Positions 37,478 through 46,400 of a stretch of 64,000 bases of DNA are shown piece after piece. The notes beneath the pieces were generated by a model. It was given only the letters and a program-made list of their open reading frames with translations, searched no databases and was not told the DNA's origin. The DNA comes from Thiorhodospira sibirica ATCC 700588. Its GTDB lineage: Bacteria; Pseudomonadota; Gammaproteobacteria; Ectothiorhodospirales; Ectothiorhodospiraceae. The position numbers were made by a program, and so were the translations under genes. Each line of letters begins with the position of its first letter. The first letter of the stretch is position 1. The stretch lies in NCBI RefSeq assembly GCF_000227725.2, contig NZ_MU255056.1, forward strand, positions 1,236,419-1,300,418, read 5' to 3'.

Positions 37478-37640
37478 GGAGCGCGGAGCTTAAGCTCCGC
37501 ACCGGGGGAGGGAGAACTCCAGCTCTCCTGTTTTATTATAAGACGTGGCGGCAAAGACTCTCCCCCTGTCAAGGGGGAGTCAGAACCACCCCGGCGCTAC
37601 GCGCCACCCCTCCTTGAAAAGGAGGGGAGTTTTTTGTGAT
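37478..37640. repeat. Palindrome cluster/terminator between convergent genes
   Basis: Includes GCGGAGCTTAAGCTCCGC, TCTCCCCCTGTCAAGGGGGA and CCCCTCCTTGAAAAGGAGGGG followed by TTTTTTG. These sit between the convergent methyltransferase and Rha-like genes and recur elsewhere in the window as dispersed units. Confidence 0.65.
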
Positions 37641-37642
37641 GA

Positions 37643-38440
37643 CTACGCCGCTTTTTGCTCTAACACCGTCTCAATGCGCGCCAGTAATTCCGGGAAGTGT
37701 TCTGCATAATACAGCGGCTGGGTTTCTCGCGGGTTTTGTGCGCTGGTTTCGTTGCGTCCATAGCGTAAACCCGCTTCGGTGAGATGTTTAAAACGCTTGC
37801 TGCCGCTGCGGCTGGGGCGGGTGAGTTCTTCCAGTATCCCCATATCAAGCAATACCCGATTGACCGCCCGGGCGCTGTAGCGGCTGTGGTGTTGTTTGAG
37901 CAGGGCGGTGAGGGATTGCACCACGGGTTCTTCGCTGTAGGCGGGGAGAAAGCCGGTATCCAAGCCTTCACTGGCGCCAAGTTCATGGAGCATTCGCAGG
38001 ATGCTGGGTTGGGAGGGTTTGAGAATGTGTACCGAGGTTTTGAGTAATTCGCCCTTGGCACAAACCCGCTCAATCAGGGGTGTCACCGGGCTGGGTGGGA
38101 ATAAGACGGTGGCGGGTGGGGAAAATGGCGGTGAGGTGGCGGCTGTCTGCTGGGCTTCGAGTTCTTGCCAGCGAGCGATGATACGCATCCTCAAGACGGG
38201 ATCATAACCACTGACCAAGGTTAGTGTAGTTAATTTATCCAGCCGGTACTGCGTTCGTTTTTTTCCTTGCACATCAACATAAGATTCTGATTCACAATGC
38301 CAATCCAGATTTGGATCGGCCTCCAGGCGCGTAATCATGGTGCGTATGTCCCGCAGGATATGCGGATGTTGTTTTCCGGTCAGGTCCGCAATTTCGCGGC
38401 TGGTCATGGATAATGCCGGATTCAAGAACGTTTGAGACAT
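37643..38440 (-). CDS. Rha family phage-type regulatory protein
   Basis: About 265 residues from MSQTFLNPALSMTSREIADLTGKQHPHIL. The N-terminal ~100 residues match the Rha domain (HILRDIRTMI, then YVDVQGKKRTQYRLDKL and VLRMRIIARWQELEAQQ). The C-terminal ~150 residues look like a separate winged-helix-type domain. Rha proteins occur in temperate phages and interfere with infection of hosts lacking IHF. A GGAG lies 10 nt before the ATG. No other phage structural genes are nearby. Confidence 0.85.
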   Translation of the reverse strand: MSQTFLNPALSMTSREIADLTGKQHPHILRDIRTMITRLEADPNLDWHCESESYVDVQGKKRTQYRLDKLTTLTLVSGYDPVLRMRIIARWQELEAQQTAATSPPFSPPATVLFPPSPVTPLIERVCAKGELLKTSVHILKPSQPSILRMLHELGASEGLDTGFLPAYSEEPVVQSLTALLKQHHSRYSARAVNRVLLDMGILEELTRPSRSGSKRFKHLTEAGLRYGRNETSAQNPRETQPLYYAEHFPELLARIETVLEQKAA

Positions 38441-38725
38441 GAGCAAGTTTCTCCGTAAATTTAAGGATAAACCGCCGTATATAGTGCAAAGTATAGGGAC
38501 GGCGGATTGCGCAAGGTTTGCACTACCGTTACAGAGAAACCGGCCACCGGGAAGGTGCCCTGCGCAAGCCACCACAGCGAAATGATAGGCAGGAAAAAAC
38601 GCGCCGGATTATGGCGAGCGTGGGTTATGGTCTCTGTTTTCGGGGTGCAAATCCCGACACCATTTACACGGTGCATGGCAAGCTTAGGCAAGCCCATTCG
38701 CCCTGTCAACCGGGTGTGAAGGAGC

Positions 38726-38912
38726 GCCGAGTGGTACTCGGCCAGCTCCAACGCCAGGCTTAAAACCCGCCGAGTGCAACTCGGCGATCCCAGTGGCGGC
38801 ATCATCCTGATGCCGCAAACAGAAAGCGACACCTGGAAGGTGTCGCCACACAGCGACGGCTGCCTGCCTGCCGCGACGCACGCGGCGCAGGCAGGGAAGC
38901 CGCCGCCACGAA
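38726..38912. repeat. Cluster of short dispersed palindromes
   Basis: Consecutive palindromes: GCCGAGTGGTACTCGGC (38726), GCCGAGTGCAACTCGGC (38769), GGCGGCATCAT-CCTGATGCCGC (38795), GCGACACC-TGGAA-GGTGTCGC (38826), and a large one with arms GCCTGCCTGCC / GGCAGG (about 38850-38900). The order of the last units equals that found after variable repeat 1, with the large palindrome inserted. Confidence 0.75.
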
Positions 38913-38956
38913 GGCCAAAAGCCCATTACTGTCGCGCGCGAACGAGACGCACCCGG
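38913..38956 (-). repeat. Orphan variable-repeat 3' end (DGR remnant)
   Basis: These 44 bases equal the end of variable repeat 1 and its downstream flank (GGCC, AAAAGCCCATTACTG, then the conserved 3' block through GAGACGCACCCGG). Only the constant RVRLVRARQ-stop end is left; the variable codons upstream are replaced by the end of the DUF4926 gene. It is a remnant of a third DGR target or a copied target 3' end. Confidence 0.75.
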
Positions 38957-38967
38957 TTTGCAGAGAT

Positions 38968-39192
38968 TCATGCCGCTTCGATTTGCGAGTAGTGCAGCAC
39001 CATCAGATCCATTTCTTCAACACCAACTATCGCATAAGCTTTGCCGTCATCTCCGCAAAACTCGACTTCATAGGCCGATGCTCCAAGCCTTTCCACGACA
39101 GTACCCACTTGTCCCCTGACGAGTTTTGCTTTTGGTTGGTTGCGCAGCAAAGCGACAACATCGAATAGTTCAATTTTTTTTGACACCATCAC
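38968..39192 (-). CDS. DUF4926 domain protein
   Basis: A 74-residue protein with the DUF4926 pattern (ELFDVVALLRNQPKAKLVRG, QVGTVVERL, YEVEFCGDDGKAYAIV). It resembles a small SH3-like barrel. The gene starts 8 nt after the DUF6883 gene, and such pairs recur in toxin-antitoxin-like contexts. Whether it neutralises its partner is inference. Its 3' end abuts the DGR remnant. Confidence 0.75.
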   Translation of the reverse strand: MMVSKKIELFDVVALLRNQPKAKLVRGQVGTVVERLGASAYEVEFCGDDGKAYAIVGVEEMDLMVLHYSQIEAA

Positions 39193-39199
39193 AATGGCC

Positions 39200-39532
39200 T
39201 CATAACACGCAACAGGAAGTTAGATAGGGTATGGTTTCGCCGGTTTTAATGATCCATGTACTTCTGATCATGGCTTTTTTACTACCCCGAACGTACAAAA
39301 AATCAACAAGATAACGCCTGCCATATTGGTCGATTTCACCAACTGTACACTTTTCGGTGAGGATTTTTTGCCGCAAAATATCTGCAAGCTCGGGTGCATC
39401 AGTGCGATTCAGGCCCAATGCTGAGAGAAATACCCGCGCCTTATGTTTTCCTCTTGGATGTTGGTGATTTAGACAATAGTTTTCAATGTGCCGAATATCA
39501 ACAACAGCTTGTTCTGCATTTGGAACGTTCAC
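39200..39532 (-). CDS. DUF6883 domain protein (possible toxin)
   Basis: A 110-residue protein with the pattern HQHPRGKHKARVFLSALGL, ADILRQKIL and VDFLYVRGSKKAMIRSTWII, seen in DUF6883 proteins commonly encoded beside DUF4926. Conserved His/Lys-rich GKHKARVF and the R-T-W-I end suggest a small enzyme or RNA-binding toxin. No experimental function is known to me. Confidence 0.7.
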   Translation of the reverse strand: MNVPNAEQAVVDIRHIENYCLNHQHPRGKHKARVFLSALGLNRTDAPELADILRQKILTEKCTVGEIDQYGRRYLVDFLYVRGSKKAMIRSTWIIKTGETIPYLTSCCVL

Positions 39533-39574
39533 TCAATTCTCGCGGCATTGTGCTGAGTATCCCGGCAACGATCC

Positions 39575-39825
39575 CAGTGGCGGCATCATCCTGATGCCGC
39601 AAAAAGAAAGCGACGGCTGTAAGGTGTCGCCACCGGTTTGTGTCAAAGACTCTCCCCCCCTGCCAAGGGGGAGTCCCGCCGCAGGCGGGGAGGGGGTCAA
39701 AAACGACCCATAACCACCCCGCCCCTGACGGGGCGCCCCTCCTTAAAAAGGAGGAGAGTTTTTTTGTGGCTGCGTCATCTTGATGCCGCAAACAGAAAGC
39801 GACACCTGGAAGGTGTCGCCACGCT
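39575..39825. repeat. Palindrome cluster between DUF6883 and hicA
   Basis: Holds GGCGGCATCAT-CCTGATGCCGC, GCGACGGCTGTAAGGTGTCGC, CTCCCCCCCTGCCAAGGGGGAG, CCCGCCGCAGGCGGGGAG, CCCCGCCCCTGACGGGGCG, CCCCTCCTTAAAAAGGAGGAG with a T run, and GCGACACC-TGGAA-GGTGTCGC. These are the same family as at 38.7, 40.5, 52.6 and 62.7 kb. Confidence 0.7.
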
Positions 39826-39840
39826 AAAAATAACCCTGAG

Positions 39841-40164
39841 TTAAAGATCGCTTTCTGTTAATCCAGCTAATTTCATCAGGTTTGATAACGTTCCATGCTT
39901 CAAGTCTCGATTTGCGTGCACGGGAACGGTAACCGACATTCCGCAGATGACTTCTAACGCTTTGATATTAAAGCATGGAAAAAATCTTGCCAAAAAATAA
40001 ATATATTTTTATTCAGTAACTTGTAATTTTACTGCGGAATGTCGGGGTAAGAATGTGATTTTGTTCTTCATGTACATAGATATAATGGCTACCCTGAATG
40101 CGCTTCAGAATCCATCCCTGCGCTTTAAGGATTCTGCATAGTTTTTGCCTGATATCGATTTCAC
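39841..40164 (-). pseudogene. hicA: hicA toxin gene, broken by a MITE and a frameshift
   Basis: The GTG start overlaps the hicB stop (GTGA). The pieces read KSISGK, then after a one-base loss in an A run (five instead of six, about 40142-40146) LCRILKAQGWILKRIQGSHYIYV, then ILT. A 113-bp insertion follows, then VPVHANRDLKHGTLSNLMKLAGL. Removing the insertion and one copy of its TTACC duplication rejoins HILT to VPVHAN exactly as in intact HicA. HicA is an mRNA interferase with a catalytic His in the GSH motif. It is presumed inactive, leaving hicB alone. Confidence 0.88.
39933..40045 (-). mobile_element. 113-bp MITE in hicA, 14-bp perfect inverted ends, 5-bp duplication
   Basis: The ends are CCGACATTCCGCAG and its exact complement CTGCGGAATGTCGG, flanked on both sides by GGTAA (39928-39932 and 40046-40050; TTACC on the minus strand). 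The interior is AT-rich and has no gene. Target restoration of the hicA frame proves insertion. Confidence 0.92.
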
Positions 40165-40364
40165 AATTCAATTTCTTCGATTTGAATATGTGCTTCTCGA
40201 TGTGCTTGCTCGGTGGCGACGATCATCCAGCCTTCCGCCGCTTCGCGAATATTGGCCAATGTCGTGGGCAGATCGTCTCCCTCGGAAACGCAACCCGGAA
40301 GCGCGGGAATTTCGGCCCAAAAACCGCCCTCTTGCGCCGGATGTACATGCACTTTGAGTTTCAT
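40161..40364 (-). CDS. hicB: HicB-type antitoxin
   Basis: 67 residues, MKLKVHVHPAQEGGFWAEIP, then ALPGCVSEGDDLPTTLANI, the partial RNase H-like HicB fold. HicB binds HicA and, in longer forms, represses its promoter; this short form has no obvious DNA-binding C-terminus. It precedes hicA, the less common gene order. With hicA broken the antitoxin has no local partner. Confidence 0.88.
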   Translation of the reverse strand: MKLKVHVHPAQEGGFWAEIPALPGCVSEGDDLPTTLANIREAAEGWMIVATEQAHREAHIQIEEIEL

Positions 40365-40459
40365 CGTTTCATCCTCATTATCGTTGCGGTTAAACGGGAG
40401 GACGCCCGTTTTGATCGTTTTCTCGCACTGGCAGTCATACCGATCGCTGGTGCTATGTG

Positions 40460-40516
40460 GCGGCATCATCTTGATGCCGCAAACAGAAAGCGACACCGGG
40501 AAGGTGTCGCCACACA
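40460..40516. repeat. Paired hairpins downstream of variable repeat 1
   Basis: On the minus strand, after the variable protein stop, GCGACACC-TTCCC-GGTGTCGC (8-bp stem) is followed by GCGGCATCA-AGA-TGATGCCGC. They belong to the dispersed family and lie where DGR target hairpins are expected. Confidence 0.65.
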
Positions 40517-40534
40517 GCGACGGCCAAAAGCCCA

Positions 40535-41077
40535 TTACTGTCGCGCGCGAACGAGACGCACCCGGACGGCATAGCCCTTGGAGTAGTGGTTGACAAGACC
40601 GTAATGGAAGTACACGTACCACGCACGGCCACCATTATTGGCATAGGGCGAAGACGACCAAAACCAACCCGCAGGCGTGTTGGGAAAAACCGCCGCATTG
40701 ATGGCAGGCAACCAACAGCTTTGCTCTACAATGGATTGCAGCTCGCGACGGTTGGGTAAACGCCAATCCGCATAGCCTGCAAATTGGGTGTTTTGTGCAG
40801 CAGCCTGTAGGGCATCTGCCCAGGTATAAGTTGATGCCTCTCCACTACAGTTAGCCCCGTCCCAGGTCTGCCCTAAGCTACAGCGCATCCACATTAAGCC
40901 GGTTGGGGTGTGCGTGACGGTGCCATCGTTGTGCAGCACAAAATCACTGGTGGGGGTGGTGATGGGCACTGCAGGATTGCGGTTTTCGCACACCACCTCG
41001 GCCGTTACCACTGCGGGCAGGAGCAAAAACAGCATTAATACAATGCTACGTATATGATATGTTAGTTTTAAAGGCAT
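40535..41077 (-). CDS. DGR variable protein 1 (DUF1566/C-type-lectin fold)
   Basis: About 180 residues from MPLKLTYHIRSIVLMLFLLL (signal peptide cleaved near VVTAEVV), with AGGAG 9 nt upstream. The mature part is a single DUF1566 domain (GTVTHTPTGLMWMRCSLGQTW, ADWRLPNRRELQSIV) ending in the C-type-lectin-like variable segment AGWFWSSSPYANNGG...RVRLVRARQ. The last ~43 codons are the variable repeat, diversified by reverse transcription from the template repeat. Likely a secreted or surface ligand-binding protein. Its stop lies within the conserved 3' block. Confidence 0.9.
   Translation of the reverse strand: MPLKLTYHIRSIVLMLFLLLPAVVTAEVVCENRNPAVPITTPTSDFVLHNDGTVTHTPTGLMWMRCSLGQTWDGANCSGEASTYTWADALQAAAQNTQFAGYADWRLPNRRELQSIVEQSCWLPAINAAVFPNTPAGWFWSSSPYANNGGRAWYVYFHYGLVNHYSKGYAVRVRLVRARQ
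40541..40670 (-). repeat. DGR variable repeat 1 (130 bp)
   Basis: Aligns without gaps to the template repeat at 42629-42758. By my count 21 of 22 internal differences are at template adenines; the single other is a T-to-C. The 3' block, about 29 nt from CGGGTGCGTC through GCGCGCGA, is invariant. Confidence 0.92.
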
Positions 41078-41109
41078 GGCGTGTAGGCTCCTTTTATATG
41101 CATTCAGCA

Positions 41110-42684
41110 TTAAAACGTAGGTAGGGATTTCAAAATATCAAAATATTGGCTCTGTGGCAGATAAAGCGTGCGTACACACCGTCGCTTAAGTCCCCCTTTT
41201 AGATAGCCTTGTTCACTGCAAAAAATATAATAGCGTTGTTGTGCTTCCAACTCGCTTTGTACATCGGCCAAACGCTGCATCGGCACAGACCAGGCGGCAA
41301 GGTGCGCACTGCCTTGATATACCTTAGCCTTGATGTGACCGGGCAAGGCGCTGCAGAGTAACTCCCGGCCACATTCTACTAACAAAATGCTGCCCGGGTA
41401 GTGGGTTTGATACCAACGCCACTGTGTACTCATAGATGTGACGCACTCTGGTTGCCAACGCGGCCTTTGGCACAACACATCACAAAATAACAGTGCAAGC
41501 CATGGAAAATCATGCAAAATTTGTGCGTGTAAACGGTAGCTTTGTGCGTGGCGAAAATGCCCGCCGTAACTGGCCAACGTAGATCGCAATGCATCACGCC
41601 ACTTGGGTGTAAGTTCCAGGCGATAGCCTTGTGCAACAGGCAGCATGCATTGTTTTGTCTGTATGTGCAGTGTGTTATACAGATTAGCAACCACCCGATG
41701 CCGCACTAGCAAATAGCTTGGGCGGACAATATAGCCTAGAAAATTGGCACCATTTTGTATGGGCGCTAGCGTCACGGGGGTTTTAAGTCTTAGATGCAGC
41801 GTATCATGCAAGAAGCTTGCAATGGCATCTTGCCAGTGTTGCAACTGCCGGGCGTGCGCATGCAATATGATAAAATCGTCGACATAACGAACATAGTGCC
41901 GACAGCGCAGTTGATGTTTGATAAATTGATCCAATTCATTAAGATAAAGGTTAGCAAAAAACTGGCTTGTCAGATTACCAATGGGCAATCCCGTATGAGG
42001 AGGGGCGCATTCCAGACGTTTGTGCATGGGAACCCGTTGATACGCCTCCTTGGCACTGATATGGATAGCCTGCAAGGCACACGGTTGCTCGATAATGCGC
42101 TGTGCAACCTCAAACAGCACACCTGCTTTAGCGCTTGAGAGGCCATGCCGACGCTGCGCTTTTGCCAGCTTATGCGCTAACAGCGCCAACAAGGTGGGAT
42201 GATGGATGCTGTTGAAGAAATTACTGATATCCAACTGCAAAAACCATGCTTTAGTGTGATAGCAACGCATGAAGCGTTGCAAGCGAGCAACGGCAAAATG
42301 GGTGCCACGTTGCGTTCGATTCGCCGCCGCATCATGAATAAAATCCCGATCTATCAACGCTTCCAGTTCTCTGACAAGCCAATGATGCACCACCCGATCT
42401 TGGTAGTGCGCGGCATATACCTCTCGATTTTTGGGTTTGGTTACGGTAAAAACAACAGGTGGCCTGGGAAACCAACTCTGATGCGCTAGGGCATCTCGTG
42501 TTTGCACGAGATGATCCAGTAGTTGTTGCTCATACAGACAAGCTTGGTATGTTTTGCGCTTGCGTTGTCGACAGCGACGATAGGCCTGATCAATGGCCTG
42601 CAAGCTCAGATACCCCGCAGTTTCACTCTCGCGCGCGAACGAGACGCACCCGGTTTGTATTGTTCTTGTTGTTATTGTTGACAT
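41110..42684 (-). CDS. Diversity-generating retroelement reverse transcriptase
   Basis: A protein of up to 524 residues with RT motifs in order: KPKNREVYAAHYQDRVVHHWL, LQLDISNFFNSIHH, GLPIGNLTSQFFANLYLNELD (the DGR-type I/VGxxxSQ in place of the intron-type QG) and the catalytic YVRYVDDFIIL, then NFLGYIVRP. A C-terminal extension of about 150 residues follows. It copies template-repeat RNA into adenine-mutagenised cDNA. The first 16 codons overlap the template repeat, so the ATG at 42684 may not be the true start; no other ATG occurs before the core. Confidence 0.92.
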   Translation of the reverse strand: MSTITTRTIQTGCVSFARESETAGYLSLQAIDQAYRRCRQRKRKTYQACLYEQQLLDHLVQTRDALAHQSWFPRPPVVFTVTKPKNREVYAAHYQDRVVHHWLVRELEALIDRDFIHDAAANRTQRGTHFAVARLQRFMRCYHTKAWFLQLDISNFFNSIHHPTLLALLAHKLAKAQRRHGLSSAKAGVLFEVAQRIIEQPCALQAIHISAKEAYQRVPMHKRLECAPPHTGLPIGNLTSQFFANLYLNELDQFIKHQLRCRHYVRYVDDFIILHAHARQLQHWQDAIASFLHDTLHLRLKTPVTLAPIQNGANFLGYIVRPSYLLVRHRVVANLYNTLHIQTKQCMLPVAQGYRLELTPKWRDALRSTLASYGGHFRHAQSYRLHAQILHDFPWLALLFCDVLCQRPRWQPECVTSMSTQWRWYQTHYPGSILLVECGRELLCSALPGHIKAKVYQGSAHLAAWSVPMQRLADVQSELEAQQRYYIFCSEQGYLKGGLKRRCVRTLYLPQSQYFDILKSLPTF

Positions 42685-42758
42685 GACCGTTATTGAAGTT
42701 CACGTTCCACGCATGGTTACTATTATTGGCATTGGGCGAAGACGACCAAAACCAACCC
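42629..42758 (-). repeat. DGR template repeat (TR)
   Basis: On the minus strand this 130-bp copy reads as W-S-S-S-P-N-A-N-N-S-N-H-A-W-N-V-N-F-N-N-G..., i.e. AAC/AAT codons at nearly every variable position, the hallmark of a DGR template. It lies between avd and the RT gene and overlaps the 5' end of the latter. The 3' boundary differs from both variable repeats (GCGCGAGAG instead of GCGCGACAG), the IMH*/IMH difference that gives directionality. Confidence 0.93.
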
Positions 42759-42867
42759 TAGCCTGTTTACTTGGTTGCCTCAAACGCCATCCGACAACGG
42801 TAGGCGCTTAAGTGGATTATCCCATGGCTTATGTGGACATGGAGAAACAGGCGCACAGTGAATCGGG

Positions 42868-43248
42868 TCACGCAAGACGGGACTGAGACCGTTTTGCTTC
42901 TGCCCGGGTCTGTTTAAGCCAACCACCTGCCTGGCGTCCCAGATTAACGGCCTGTTCGGCCACCCGCTGAAACTGAGAAAAATTACGAAAGGCTTGTACC
43001 TCTTTGGCGAGCTGGATCTGAAGCTTGAGGTCATCAATTAACTCGGATAGTTCTTGTACCAACCGAGCACGGCTGTGCTGACGTGAATGAGCGCGGTGAA
43101 TCGTCTGGCAGATGCGATACGTTGTTTTGCGCAATTCATTACCAAGTGTATATTTATGATAACGAGGAAATTCACGCACAATCTTTTCCATCTCCGTAAC
43201 GAGACGGGTTGCATCCCGCCAGAGGGGTAAATAGTTCAAATGACGCAT
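42868..43248 (-). CDS. avd: DGR accessory variability determinant (Avd-like, four-helix bundle)
   Basis: A 126-residue, highly basic, fully helical protein (TRLVTEMEKIVREFPRYHKY, LGNELRKTTYRICQTIHRAH, LKLQIQLAKEVQAFRNFSQF). This is the S23-like pattern of Avd proteins, which form a pentameric barrel that binds the reverse transcriptase and template RNA. It lies between variable protein 2 and the template repeat on the same strand, the expected order. Confidence 0.88.
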   Translation of the reverse strand: MRHLNYLPLWRDATRLVTEMEKIVREFPRYHKYTLGNELRKTTYRICQTIHRAHSRQHSRARLVQELSELIDDLKLQIQLAKEVQAFRNFSQFQRVAEQAVNLGRQAGGWLKQTRAEAKRSQSRLA

Positions 43249-43380
43249 GGCTTGATCCGCTCACTCAAAAAATGGGGTTTAGTTTAAGTTTCAAGATAGC
43301 CCCCTATCTGCCCCAGGATATGCGACCTGCATACCTTGCGTGGGGTTTAAACCTTAGATACTAAAACTTTGCCGTCTAGT

Positions 43381-43405
43381 CTGCCCACCCTTTGCAAGTG
43401 GGCAG
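43381..43405 (-). repeat. Hairpin downstream of variable repeat 2
   Basis: CTGCCCAC and GTGGGCAG form a perfect 8-bp stem with a 9-nt loop, 28 nt after the variable protein 2 stop codon. Placement resembles the target hairpin/cruciform that aids DGR retrohoming; it could also be a terminator. Confidence 0.55.
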
Positions 43406-43432
43406 CTCCGTTAAGGCTCTACCAAAAGCCAA

Positions 43433-46400
43433 TTACTGTCGCGCGCGAACGAGACGCACCCGGCATGTATGGTCCTTGAAGCCGCCGACACGACCGTTAC
43501 TGAAGCCCACGAGCCACGCATGGACACTACTACCGGCATAGGGCGAAGACGACCAAAACCAATTAGATGGCGTGTGGGGGAAGTGGCTGATGTCAATGGC
43601 AGGGCTATGACGCCCCGCATGGACGAGTGATTCCAGCTCCACGCGCGTGGGCATGCGCCAGTCATTCGCGCCGCACAGCCCTTGAGCATTGATCGCTTGC
43701 ACATAGCCGAGGGTGTCGCAGTCACTGCCTACGCAAAGCCCCCGGTTCTGGGTGCCTGCACGACCACCGTTGGTATTGGGATCGGGGTTGTACCAGGTGT
43801 AGGTGTGGCCATGATGGCGCAGATGGTTGCGATCATTGACCTTGACCTCCCAGATCAGACCGGTGACGTTGTCTTGCACGCATGACCAGCGTGTGCCATC
43901 GGTCTCATTGCCGCCATCACTCCAGGGCATGTTCTGAATGGCCAGCGGTCTGCCGTTGGCATCGAGCTTGGTGTAGTCAAAGCCGGCTGCACCTGCACCT
44001 ATCTTTTGCAGCTGTCCCTGACGTGCCAGGGCATCGCGGCCAAAATCAGCATCCTGCCCCGGATGACTCTCTACTGGGCTTTTAAGATTGTTGCTGCTGT
44101 TATCCGCCCACCAGTCGATACCGGTGTCGTTCAGGCGACTGGTTACTGTAGCAGCATTGATCAAGACGGCACCTTCCTGCAAGGTTATTCCACCGGGTTG
44201 GTCTTTGATGGTATAGGTCTGTGAACCTGCTTGCCGTGGTGTACAGCTAAAAGTATGGCGCTGTGCGGTACCACCGGGATTTTTATTGCATTCTGCATCG
44301 GTGATCGCCATCGCCAGCGTTGCCGGTAGATTTGTCCCTGTCACGGTAAATACGGTGGGCTGATTCAAGGCTGCTGTTAAAGGCGATACTGCTGTGATTT
44401 CAATGCTTGGCGGTGGTTCATCCAGGGTACTGATTTCCCACGTATGCGTGAAAAAAAGCTCTCCGCGCATACCCCGTGCGTGTACGGTTATCCGATAGTT
44501 TGTTTCACTATCTAAGCCACTGAAAATATAGGAGGCGTTTTTGAGTTTTTTTGCAGACTGGTGCGTCTCACAGTCTTCACTGTGCGGCAGCAGGCATAGT
44601 TCTGCCGGTGCCAGATAAAGATCGTAGGTCAAGTCATTAATATGATCCCAACGAAGGTAAATACTGCGATCATAAGCTGTTGCCGTTAAATTAGAAAAAG
44701 GTCTTTCATTAAGGTCTTGCAACGGAATTTTTATGGCAACCCCCGCAGTAACCAAGCTGTCTAATAATTCTTGAGAAGAAAAATCCAGTTGATCTGACCA
44801 CATCGGTGCATATAAGGAGCCTTTTACCATATAGACGGCATGTTCAGCGCCTTTGTTATGGTTGGTTATAGGAACAAGGACAGGTTGCTCTGGCTTGCCG
44901 TGAATTCTGATGGGCAGTTGTACTGCACCACGAATCACGGGAATCATTGTCAGCGTTTGATTTTGTGGCAAATTTCTTAGCATTAGAGGAATACTGCTGG
45001 TAAATTCAGTTTCCATGGGATGCGCTAAAAAGCTGGCTTGCGGTGCTGGCAAGTCCCATTTTGGCATGATGTGTACATCATAGTTGTGCTCCCATGCGTA
45101 AAAAAATGAATCTCTCGCCGTGCTTTCGGCCATCTTTTCATCGGGCAGCATGGTTACATAGTGTCTTACACGATAATACCCCGGGTTTTTCAATTGGATA
45201 AAATGCTGACTGGCTTGCGTTGATGATTTTGCATGTGCTCCATATAAATTGAGAGTCATTGCGTTGTTTGATGCACATTTATTAATCATTTCTGAAAATA
45301 TTAGTTGCTCTGTATTTTCTACCGCGTTGGTTAACACTGAATTTAACACACATCCCGGCATCGGTGCTGATCTGTCTCCACTCCTTACAAGTAACTGGTA
45401 TGCAAGCTGACCGTTTATTTGAATGCTGCTGTTAAGCAGAACTGAGCGTGGCAAAAAGTTGTTTTGAGTTAGATAAGTTTTAAACCCTGGGTTGACCACG
45501 ATGCGTGCGGTAGCAGGTCTGAATGAAATTTCTCCTGATGCAATAACCTGGCTTGGAAGCCGTGGATAGCTGATATTATCGGCATCCAGAAAGCTCATAT
45601 GAAATATATTAGGCTGACTTGAAATAAAAATGTGGGAATCAAATTTGCTGCTTGTCAATACAGAGGAATAAATGCCAACATTTCCATTTGCATTATTTAC
45701 CTGGTAAGGAAGTTCATTGGGCAATGTTCCCCAATGATAGGCCATCGCGGCTGTTTCGCCCACCGCACGGGCAACATTGGCACCGCGAACAAACGGAACC
45801 ACTTTGGCAAGCTGACTGGCATACTGATAGGTTGCAAATTGAATGGCTGCATTTGCATAAGTCTCACCTATTTGCTGAGCGACTTCTTTGCCAACTTCAA
45901 CAGCAAACTTTTTTGCCCCATCTATGGTGTTCTTTAAACTAATTACACGGCTTCCATCTGTTACAGAGTTGATAAACTTGATTAGCGTGACGCTGGTATC
46001 TAATAAATAAAGTGCATCTGCAAGGAACGCATTTTCACCTGTACCTACTTGTACGTAGTCCTGGGGATAACGAATCACCTCTTTGCCTTTGCCTTGGAAT
46101 AGATACACAATAAATTTTGTCAAAGCACGTTTTTCTTCTGTGGACAGCGTCTGCCCATCCTGAAGTTTATAGATAATTGTTATAAGGTGAACATGTTTTC
46201 CATTCTCATTTACGTAAATTGGTGGAAAAATTGCGAGTATAAAATCACGAACAAATGATCGTTCTATACCTGAATCTTTTATTTTTTTTACGTATTCTGC
46301 AAACTGTATAATATTTCTTGAGTGGATAATTTCTCTTAAGGCAAGATTTTCATTTCTTGAATCCAGTTTATCCAGTGTAATGCCTTCAAGCGGATCATCT

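Noticed and set aside
41110..42684. Group II intron or retron reverse transcriptase
   Set aside because: The SQ motif, the adjacent A-rich template and avd, and the matching variable repeats fit a DGR; no intron domains V/VI or retron msr/msd were seen.
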